Shown: piece by piece, positions 1-4,741 of the stretch
How the letters are laid out: each line of letters starts with the position of its first letter
Numbering within the stretch: position 1 is the stretch's first letter
Assembly: GCA_947628265.1 (NCBI GenBank)
Contig: CANQZF010000110.1
Location: 1-6,126 of the forward strand
Direction: 5' to 3'
DNA: 6,126 nucleotides
Source: an uncultured Oscillospiraceae bacterium
GTDB lineage: Bacteria > Bacillota > Clostridia > Oscillospirales > Oscillospiraceae
Notes under the pieces: generated by a model
Database searches by the model: none
What the model was told of the DNA's origin: nothing
Seen by the model: only the letters and a program-made list of their open reading frames with translations
Translations under genes and position numbers: made by a program

Positions 1-1
1 A

Positions 2-2131
2 AAGGCCCTGATGGGCGACGCCTCCGACAACATCCCGGGCGTGCGGGGCGTGGGGGAGAAGACCGCCATGGCCCTCATACAGCTCTACGGCACGGTGGAG
101 CGGCTATATGAAAAAATGCCGGACATCCTCCAGTCGCCGGAGAAAAAGGCCACCCCCGGCCTTGTGCAGAAGCTCGCGGAGGGCCGGGAGTCGGCGGCCA
201 TGTCGAAGGACCTGGCCACCATCCGCTGCGAGGCCCCGCTGGAGTTTTCGCCGGAGGACAACCTTATAAAGCCCGTGGACAACGACAGGCTCTACGCCAT
301 CTTTGAGCGTCTGGAGTTTCGAAAGCTCATGGACGTCTACAAGCTGACCCCGCCGGTCCGCTCTGATACCCCCGCCGAGCCCATGGAGTTTTCCGGGGAG
401 TGCGTCACGGTGGAGGTGACGGATGAGGCGTCCTTGGAGGAATTTAAAAAGGCCCTCAAAACCGGCGCGGTCTGCGTGCGGTTTTCCGGGGACGGGGCCC
501 TGGGCGCTGTGTACATGGATAACGACGGCCCGGAGGGGCTGGGGTTTCTTTTAAGCGAGGACTCCCCGGTGTTCCGGGGGGCTTTAGAGGCCCTGTGCGC
601 CCCGGAAGTGCGGAAAATGGGCCACGACATCAAGGACACCCTCCACATGCTGGGGGCCTCGGGCCTTCCCATGGAGGGGTGGGAGTTCGACTCCGCCATC
701 GCCGCCTATCTCCTGGACCCCACCGCCAGCCGGTACGAGCTATCGGAGATCTGCCGGAAATACTGCGGCTTTGCCCCCATGGACGGGGCCGGGGAGGACG
801 GGCAGTTCTCCCTCCTGGACGACGGGCTGAAGCTCTCCGCGCAGCTTCTCTCCGAGGCCGCCGCCGTGGCGTGCCTCCGGGAGCGTCTGGAGCCGGAGCT
901 CAAAGAGGCGGGGCTTTGGGATGTATTTGAGAAGATCGAGCTGCCCCTGTGCCCGGTGCTGGCCCGGATGGAGCTGGCGGGCTTTTTGGTGGACAGGGCG
1001 GCGCTTGCCGGCTTCGGCAGGGCCCTGGGGGCGCAGATCGACACGCTGACTGCCCAAATTTACGAGCTTGCGGGGCGGGAGTTCAACATAAACTCCCCCA
1101 AGCAGCTGGGCGAGGTGCTCTTTGAGAGGCTGGGCCTTCCCGCGCCCAAGAAGACGAAGACCGGCTGGTCCACCAACGCCGACGTTTTAGAGAAGCTGCG
1201 GCCCAGGCACCCTATCGTGGGGCTGGTGCTGGAGTATAGGGAGCTTTCCAAGCTCAAATCCACCTACGCCGACGGCCTTTCCAAGGTCATCGCCCCCGAC
1301 GGGCGCATCCACACGAGTTTCCAGATGACCGTCACCGCCACGGGGCGTTTAAGCTCCACGGAGCCCAATTTGCAGAATATCCCCGTCCGGCGGGAGCTGG
1401 GGGGCGAGATCCGCAAGATGTTCGTGGCCCCGGAGGGCCGGACGTTGGTGGACGCGGACTACAGCCAGATCGAGCTTCGCGTTCTCGCCCACATCTCCGG
1501 GGACGAGCACATGAAAAACGCCTTTTTGACCGGGGAGGACATCCACCGGGCTACCGCCGCCCAGGTCCTGGGCATCGCCCCGGAGGAGGTGACGCCGGAG
1601 CAGCGCCGCCATGCCAAGGCCGTGAACTTCGGCATCGTCTACGGCATCTCCGCCTTCTCCCTCTCCGAGGACATCGGCGTCTCCATGGCGGAGGCCCGGG
1701 ACTATATAAACACCTACATGGCCACATACAAGGGGGTCTCCGATTACATGGAGCGGGTCATAAGGGAGGCGAAGGAGACCGGCGTCGCGGTGACGCTCTA
1801 CGGCCGCCGCCGGCCCATGCCGGAGCTCCGGGCCCAGAACTTCACCGTCCGCTCCTTCGGGGAGCGGGTGGCCCGGAATATGCCCATCCAGGGCACGGCG
1901 GCGGACATCATGAAGATCGCCATGGTGGACGCGGACAGGGCCCTCAGACAGTCCGGCCTGGACGCAAGGCTCCTCTTGCAGGTCCACGACGAGCTCATCG
2001 TGGAGTGCGCCGAGAGGGACGCCGAGGCCGTGCGGCAGCTGCTCATCGAGAAGATGGAGGGGGCGGCGCGGCTCACCGTGCCCCTCACCGTGGACGCCCA
2101 CATCGGGCGGACCTGGTATGAGGCCAAGTGA
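2..2131 (+). CDS. polA: DNA polymerase I, 5'-truncated by window edge
   Basis: Family A DNA polymerase that fills gaps in excision repair and replaces RNA primers. The frame is open from base 2 and the true start lies upstream; by comparison with E. coli and Taq enzymes roughly 180-190 N-terminal residues are missing. Numbering from the Met at base 11: the end of the 5'-nuclease domain comes first, with GDASDN (2-7, metal-binding Asp 3 and 6) and the helix-hairpin-helix GVRGVGEKT (10-18). A 3'-5' exonuclease-like domain follows (about 130-300), then the polymerase domain. Motif A is DYSQIELR (483-490, catalytic Asp483), motif B is RRHAKAVNFGIVYG (532-545), motif C is QVHDE (657-661, catalytic Asp660). 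The exonuclease-like domain lacks the carboxylates that bind metal, so the protein should polymerise without proofreading. Position 540 of motif B is Phe, the residue that in this family disfavours dideoxynucleotides. The stop TGA overlaps the rimI start by one base. Identification is certain; lack of proofreading is inferred. Confidence 0.98.
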   Translation, partial: KALMGDASDNIPGVRGVGEKTAMALIQLYGTVERLYEKMPDILQSPEKKATPGLVQKLAEGRESAAMSKDLATIRCEAPLEFSPEDNLIKPVDNDRLYAIFERLEFRKLMDVYKLTPPVRSDTPAEPMEFSGECVTVEVTDEASLEEFKKALKTGAVCVRFSGDGALGAVYMDNDGPEGLGFLLSEDSPVFRGALEALCAPEVRKMGHDIKDTLHMLGASGLPMEGWEFDSAIAAYLLDPTASRYELSEICRKYCGFAPMDGAGEDGQFSLLDDGLKLSAQLLSEAAAVACLRERLEPELKEAGLWDVFEKIELPLCPVLARMELAGFLVDRAALAGFGRALGAQIDTLTAQIYELAGREFNINSPKQLGEVLFERLGLPAPKKTKTGWSTNADVLEKLRPRHPIVGLVLEYRELSKLKSTYADGLSKVIAPDGRIHTSFQMTVTATGRLSSTEPNLQNIPVRRELGGEIRKMFVAPEGRTLVDADYSQIELRVLAHISGDEHMKNAFLTGEDIHRATAAQVLGIAPEEVTPEQRRHAKAVNFGIVYGISAFSLSEDIGVSMAEARDYINTYMATYKGVSDYMERVIREAKETGVAVTLYGRRRPMPELRAQNFTVRSFGERVARNMPIQGTAADIMKIAMVDADRALRQSGLDARLLLQVHDELIVECAERDAEAVRQLLIEKMEGAARLTVPLTVDAHIGRTWYEAK

Positions 2132-2607
2132 TGGAGATCGTGAGGGCCTGTGCCGGGCATCTGGACGGCATCATGGACATCGAGCGGGCGAGCTTCCCGG
2201 ATCCCTGGTCCCGGGGCGGGGTTGAGGTGTACCTCACGGACCCCCACGGCGCCATTTTGGCGGCGGTGGAGGGGGACGAGGTGCTGGGCTTTGCCATCTA
2301 CCACGTCTCCTTTGAGGAGAGCGAGCTTTTCAGCATCGCCGTGGCGGAAAAATACCGCAGCCGGGGCGTGGGAAGGGCGCTTTTGGAGCGGGTCTTAGTC
2401 GAGGCCGCCCGCGCCGGGGCGGAGAAGATGTTTTTGGAGGTCCGGCGCTCCAACGCCTCCGCCCGGGCCCTCTACAAGAGCGCGGGCTTTGCCGTCTGCG
2501 GCGAGCGCCGGGGGTACTACGAGTCCCCCCGTGAGAACGCCATTTTAATGGATATTGAGCTTGACCTTGTGGATCTTGAACCTTTTGAGCTTGGAGATAA
2601 GGAATGA
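2131..2607 (+). CDS. rimI: RimI-type ribosomal protein S18 alanine N-acetyltransferase
   Basis: GNAT-fold acetyltransferase; family members transfer acetyl from acetyl-CoA to the N-terminal Ala of ribosomal protein S18. The 158-residue product has the acetyl-CoA pyrophosphate-binding motif R-x-x-G-x-G at residues 76-81 (RSRGVG), preceded by the usual beta strand ELFSIAV. The catalytic pair known from Salmonella RimI, Glu103 and Tyr115, falls at the same numbers here (LEVRRSN and ALYKSAGF). ATG at 2131 is preferred over GTG at 2128 because GAGG at 2120-2123 lies 7 bases before it; this start overlaps the polA stop as TGATG. The last four bases overlap tsaD as ATGA, matching the common pairing of rimI with t6A genes; tsaB and tsaE are not in the window. 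The C-terminal tail (about 141-158) is acidic, uses CTT-rich codons unlike the body of the gene and makes the protein slightly longer than the usual 145-150 residues. GNAT substrate specificity is hard to prove from sequence, but context supports RimI. Confidence 0.92.
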   Translation: MEIVRACAGHLDGIMDIERASFPDPWSRGGVEVYLTDPHGAILAAVEGDEVLGFAIYHVSFEESELFSIAVAEKYRSRGVGRALLERVLVEAARAGAEKMFLEVRRSNASARALYKSAGFAVCGERRGYYESPRENAILMDIELDLVDLEPFELGDKE

Positions 2608-3620
2608 ACATACTTGCCATTGAGTCCTCCTGCGACGAGACCGCCGCGGCGGTGGTGCGGGACGGGAGGAGCGTACTTTCAAACGAGATTTTTTCCCAGG
2701 CGGACATGCACGCCCTGTACGGCGGCGTGGTGCCGGAGATCGCCTCCCGGAACCACATCACCGTTATCTCGCGCCTCGCCGAGGAGGCGGTCAAAAAGGC
2801 GGGACTTTCGAAAAAGGACCTGGACGCCGTGGCCGTCACCGCCGCCCCGGGGCTCATCGGGGCCCTATTGGTGGGGGTGAACTTCGCCAAGGGCGCGGCG
2901 CTGGCTCTGGGGGTCCCCCTGGTGCCCGTCCACCACGTCCGGGGCCACATCGCCGCCAACTACATCGCCTTCCCGGAGCTGGAGCCGCCCTTTTTGTGCC
3001 TGGCCATCTCCGGCGGCAACACGGCCATTGTGGACGTCCGGGGCTACACGGATATGTCCATTATCGGCGCCACCCACGACGACGCCGCCGGGGAGTGCTT
3101 CGACAAGGCCGCGAGAGTCCTGGGCCTTCCCTATCCCGGGGGACTGCCTTTGCAGAACCTGGCGGAGGGCGGGGACGACGGGGCCTTTAAGCTCCCCCAC
3201 GCCAAGATCGAGGGACACCCCTACGATATGTCCTTCTCGGGCCTTAAGACGGCGGTGGTGAACATTGTCCACACGGCGGAGCAAAAAGGGGAGACGCTGG
3301 ACCGGGCGGGCCTCGCGGCCTCCTTCCAGCGCGCCGTCAGCGAGACGCTGGTGCCCCGGACCATGGACGCCGCCCGGGACCTGGGCTACGACACCGTGGT
3401 GGTGGCCGGGGGCGTGGCGGCCAACAAGCGGGTCCGGGCGGATTTTGAGGCCGCCTGCAAACGGGAACACAAGCGCCTTTTCGTGCCGCCTTTGAAGCTC
3501 TGTGGCGATAACGCCGCCATGATCGGGTGCCAGGGGTACTACGAGTACCTCTCCGGCGTCCGGGCGGGCCAGGAGCTCAACGCCTACGCCACTATGAGCA
3601 TCGATAAGGTGTCCTTCTGA
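2604..3620 (+). CDS. tsaD: tRNA N6-threonylcarbamoyladenosine transferase TsaD
   Basis: Catalytic subunit of bacterial t6A synthesis (older names Gcp, YgjD). With TsaB and TsaE it transfers the threonylcarbamoyl group from threonylcarbamoyl-AMP to A37 of ANN-decoding tRNAs in the cytoplasm. The 338-residue product is full length for the family and has its ASKHA-fold signatures in order: ESSCDETAAAVV (7-18), the metal ligands His111 and His115 in HHVRGH, SGGNT (136-140), THDDAAGECFDKAARVLG (157-174), MSFSGLKTA (209-217), VVAGGVAANKRVR (266-278) and CGDNAAMIG (300-308) with metal ligand Asp302. The segment TAAPGLIGALLVG (79-91) has Ala-Pro where many bacteria have Gly-Pro. Start ATG 2604 overlaps the rimI stop as ATGA; GGAG at 2593-2596 lies 7 bases upstream inside rimI, and the N-terminal MNILAIESSCDET is the normal family start. 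Last gene of the polA-rimI-tsaD group in this window. The gene is expected to be essential or near-essential in most bacteria. Confidence 0.98.
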   Translation: MNILAIESSCDETAAAVVRDGRSVLSNEIFSQADMHALYGGVVPEIASRNHITVISRLAEEAVKKAGLSKKDLDAVAVTAAPGLIGALLVGVNFAKGAALALGVPLVPVHHVRGHIAANYIAFPELEPPFLCLAISGGNTAIVDVRGYTDMSIIGATHDDAAGECFDKAARVLGLPYPGGLPLQNLAEGGDDGAFKLPHAKIEGHPYDMSFSGLKTAVVNIVHTAEQKGETLDRAGLAASFQRAVSETLVPRTMDAARDLGYDTVVVAGGVAANKRVRADFEAACKREHKRLFVPPLKLCGDNAAMIGCQGYYEYLSGVRAGQELNAYATMSIDKVSF

Positions 3621-3661
3621 CGGGAAGGACCGTGCATTTTCCTCTCCCCGTCCATTCAAAA

Positions 3662-3703
3662 ATGACGCCTCCGGGGAGATAAACGGGAAAATGGGGGCGT
3701 TAT
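3662..3703. terminator. Stem-loop downstream of tsaD, possible transcript end
   Basis: Bases 3662-3673 pair with 3692-3703 to give a stem of about 12 pairs, including three G-T wobbles, around an 18-base loop; the core is ACGCCTCC against GGGGGCGT. It lies 42 bases after the tsaD stop, a plausible place for the 3' end of the polA-rimI-tsaD message. On the + strand no T-tract follows it. On the - strand it is followed by TTTTT (complement of 3658-3662), so as an intrinsic terminator it would fit leftward transcription better. A second, weaker stem overlaps the tsaD stop (GACGGG 3619-3624 with CCCGTC 3647-3652). The pairing is seen; terminator function is a guess. Confidence 0.35.
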
Positions 3704-3752
3704 GTAAAGCGTAAGCGGAAAATAAGTTTTCCACAAAATTATGCTCCCGGGT

Positions 3753-3769
3753 TTGGGAAGAATTGGGAA
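3753..3769 (+). repeat. TTGGGAA repeated with 10-base spacing
   Basis: TTGGGAA occurs at 3753-3759 and 3763-3769, one helical turn apart. The second copy runs into an inverted repeat GGAAAA (3766-3771) / TTTTCC (3779-3784) with a 7-base spacer. Such phased repeats can be protein-binding sites, but no known regulator is recognised. Confidence 0.3.
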
Positions 3770-3796
3770 AAAACGGCCTTTTCCTTGAGAAATCGG

Positions 3797-3818
3797 GGGT
3801 TTTGGCTGTGGAAAACCC
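3797..3818. repeat. Perfect 7-bp inverted repeat overlapping a DnaA-box-like site
   Basis: GGGTTTT (3797-3803) and AAAACCC (3812-3818) are perfect inverted copies around the 8-base spacer GGCTGTGG. The DnaA-like 9-mer at 3807-3815 straddles the spacer and the right arm, so a cruciform or RNA hairpin and DnaA binding would exclude each other. Confidence 0.5.
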
Positions 3819-3834
3819 TGTGGAGAATGTGAAT

Positions 3835-3852
3835 AACTCTATGTAAAGAGTT
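3835..3852. repeat. Operator-like inverted repeat AACTCT-N6-AGAGTT
   Basis: AACTCT (3835-3840) and AGAGTT (3847-3852) are perfect inverted 6-mers around ATGTAA. The size and symmetry are those of a dimeric repressor site, or of a small hairpin if transcribed. It abuts the last DnaA-like site (3828-3836) and marks the border between the A+T-rich and GC-rich halves of the intergenic region. No known operator consensus is matched. Confidence 0.4.
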
Positions 3853-3893
3853 GCCCCGGCGAACATTTACGTTAACTTCGGGGCGGGAAAAAA

Positions 3894-3963
3894 CCGCCGG
3901 AGGGGCCCGGAAAAAGGTCACGAAAATCCCGGGGCTTCTCCGGAACGTCCAACCTCCCGGCGG
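3894..3963 (+). other. Long-range stem in the putative radC leader
   Basis: CCGCCGGAGG (3894-3903) pairs with CCTCCCGGCGG (3953-3963) over 10 pairs with one bulged C at 3956. Smaller stems lie around it: GCCCCG 3853-3858 with CGGGGC 3879-3884; GGCGG 3882-3886 with CCGCC 3894-3898, which competes for the same bases; and CCCGG 3906-3910 with CCGGG 3929-3933. GC-rich sequence gives many chance stems, so a regulatory leader is only a possibility. Confidence 0.3.
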
Positions 3964-3966
3964 CGA

Positions 3967-3980
3967 GCCCCGGAGGGGGC
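3967..3980 (+). other. GCCCC-GGAG-GGGGC hairpin ahead of radC
   Basis: A perfect 5-bp GC-only stem (3967-3971 with 3976-3980) closes a GGAG tetraloop, 53 bases before the radC start. It resembles a short attenuator stem but has no T-tract after it. The GGAG in the loop is Shine-Dalgarno-like but leads to no credible start. Confidence 0.3.
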
Positions 3981-4016
3981 GGTGCAGGATTGTCTTCAAG
4001 ATTACAGTTTGTTATC

Positions 4017-4025
4017 AGAGGGGAG
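4017..4025 (+). promoter_or_regulatory. radC ribosome binding site
   Basis: AGAGGGGAG ends 8 bases before ATG 4034. It decides the start: the open frame extends upstream to at least 3851, but that extension has no comparable site and encodes unconserved-looking sequence, while ATG 4034 gives the normal RadC length. Confidence 0.75.
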
Positions 4026-4033
4026 CGGGCGAT

Positions 4034-4732
4034 ATGGAGGGCCACAGGTCCCGGCGGCGGGAGCGGTTTTTTGAATACGGCGGCCAGGGCTTTGACGACG
4101 CGGGGCTTTTGGAGCTTTTGCTCTTCTACGCCCTTCCCCGCATCGACGTAAATCCCCTGGTGCGGCGGCTTTTGGAGCGCTTCGGGTCTTTGGAGGGGGT
4201 GCTGACGGCCTCCCGGGAGGAGCTGACGGCGGTCCCCGGCGTGGGGGACCGCACCGCCATGCTCATAAAGCTCCTGCCGGCCATCGCGGGGCGCTGCGGC
4301 GGGGAGCTTGGCGTCCGCAGGCTCACGCTCCAAAGCCCCTCCGAGGCGGGCAGGTTCCTTCTCGGCTGGGTCTACGGCGAGACGGAGGAGCGGGTGTACC
4401 TTGTGAGCCTGGACGCGCTGGGCCGGGTGCTGGAGTGCCGGGACGCCGGGAGGGGCGGCCGGGGCTCCGTGGAGGTCAGCGTGGAGCGGCTTTTGGACTG
4501 CGCCCGGGACGCCGGGGCCGCCGCCGTCATATTGGCCCACAACCACCCCAGCGGCATCGCCGTGCCCTCGGCGGAGGACGAGCGCTCCACCCGCCTCATC
4601 TATGAGGCCCTCCGGGACGCCGGGGTCACGCTTTTAGATCACATCGTACTGGCGGAGGACGACTTCGTCTCCATGGCGGACAACGGGGCCTTCCCCACTG
4701 TCTCCGGGCGCTACGCCCTCTTCGCGGAGTGA
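4034..4732 (+). CDS. radC: RadC family JAMM/MPN domain protein
   Basis: Member of the RadC (UPF0758) family. The name comes from an E. coli mutant once thought radiation-sensitive; the molecular role is unsettled. The 232-residue product, normal for the family, begins with a helical region LLELLLFYALPRIDVNPL (25-42), then a helix-hairpin-helix LTAVPGVGDRTAMLIKL (64-80) suggesting DNA contact, then the C-terminal JAMM-type metal site H-x-H-x7-S-x2-D at 169-182 (HNHPSG 169-174, Ser179, Asp182), followed by LLDHIVL (200-206). His169, His171 and Asp182 would bind zinc, as in JAB1/MPN metalloproteases. No signal peptide or membrane segment is seen; cytoplasmic. The start is fixed by a strong ribosome binding site. 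uvrB follows after 9 bases, so the pair is probably one transcript. Family assignment is firm; biochemical activity is not known. Confidence 0.96.
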   Translation: MEGHRSRRRERFFEYGGQGFDDAGLLELLLFYALPRIDVNPLVRRLLERFGSLEGVLTASREELTAVPGVGDRTAMLIKLLPAIAGRCGGELGVRRLTLQSPSEAGRFLLGWVYGETEERVYLVSLDALGRVLECRDAGRGGRGSVEVSVERLLDCARDAGAAAVILAHNHPSGIAVPSAEDERSTRLIYEALRDAGVTLLDHIVLAEDDFVSMADNGAFPTVSGRYALFAE

Positions 4733-4741
4733 GGTTTTTCT

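Larger units (their letters stand above)
3727..3836. promoter_or_regulatory. Cluster of four DnaA-box-like 9-mers
   Basis: Compared with the DnaA box TTATCCACA (reverse complement TGTGGATAA): TTTTCCACA at 3727-3735 (+ orientation, one mismatch); TGTGGAAAA at 3807-3815 (- orientation, one mismatch); TGTGGAGAA at 3819-3827 (- orientation, one mismatch); TGTGAATAA at 3828-3836 (- orientation, a perfect fit to the looser consensus TTATNCACA read on the other strand). The last three are in tandem with starts 12 and 9 bases apart. The A+T-rich setting is typical of DnaA-binding loci. No dnaA, dnaN or rpmH gene lies nearby, so this is not the standard origin layout. It lies about 200-300 bases upstream of radC. 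Motifs are seen; DnaA binding is inferred. Confidence 0.5.
3701..3848 (+). repeat. 9-base direct repeat TATGTAAAG bracketing the DnaA-box cluster
   Basis: TATGTAAAG occurs at 3701-3709 and again at 3840-3848, 139 bases apart, just outside the outermost DnaA-box-like sites. The first copy overlaps the right arm of the stem-loop ending at 3703, and the second is embedded in the palindrome-like element at 3835-3852. The match is exact, but two 9-mers in an A+T-rich stretch could be chance. Confidence 0.4.
3621..4033. other. 413-base intergenic region between tsaD and radC
   Basis: No convincing protein-coding gene is seen here. The region has two unlike halves. About 3650-3852 is A+T-rich for this genome (hand count of 3701-3850: 88 of 150 bases are A or T) and holds DnaA-box-like 9-mers, short repeats and palindromes. 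About 3853-4000 is very GC-rich and packed with inverted repeats, giving a potentially structured leader ahead of radC. Some transcript end for tsaD and a promoter for radC-uvrB would be expected here, but I find neither a hairpin followed by a T-tract on the + strand nor a good -35/-10 pair. Confidence 0.85.

Noticed and set aside
1349..2101. 250-codon open frame on the - strand inside polA
   Set aside because: It lies opposite a clear polA polymerase domain. Long antisense frames are expected in GC-rich genes, and the translation (His-, Gly- and Val-rich) shows no recognisable family.
2128..2130. GTG 2128 as the rimI start
   Set aside because: It is only one codon upstream of ATG 2131 and leaves just 4 bases after the GAGG site; ATG 2131 with 7 bases fits better. 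GTG cannot be fully excluded.
2865..3866. 333-codon open frame on the - strand covering tsaD and part of the intergenic region
   Set aside because: Most of it is antisense to the fully conserved tsaD and has no recognisable domain; the start has no convincing ribosome binding site.
3860..3876. LexA-box-like CGAAC-ATTTAC-GTTAAC upstream of radC-uvrB
   Set aside because: The Bacillota LexA box is CGAAC-N4-GTTYG/C. Here the spacer is 6 bases and the right arm reads GTTAAC, so the half-site spacing is wrong.
3739..3999. 86-codon - strand frame in the intergenic region as a possible small gene
   Set aside because: It starts with TTG, has no good ribosome binding site, is rich in Arg, Pro and Phe as expected from chance GC-rich reading, and overlaps the repeats and DnaA-like sites.
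3990..4017. Promoter TTGTCT (3990-3995), 16-base spacer, TTATCA (4012-4017) for radC
   Set aside because: The -10 match is poor and overlaps the ribosome binding site, which would leave almost no leader.
3851..4033. N-terminal extension of radC from TTG 3851
   Set aside because: It would add 61 basic, unconserved-looking residues to a protein that is full length from ATG 4034, where a strong ribosome binding site is present.
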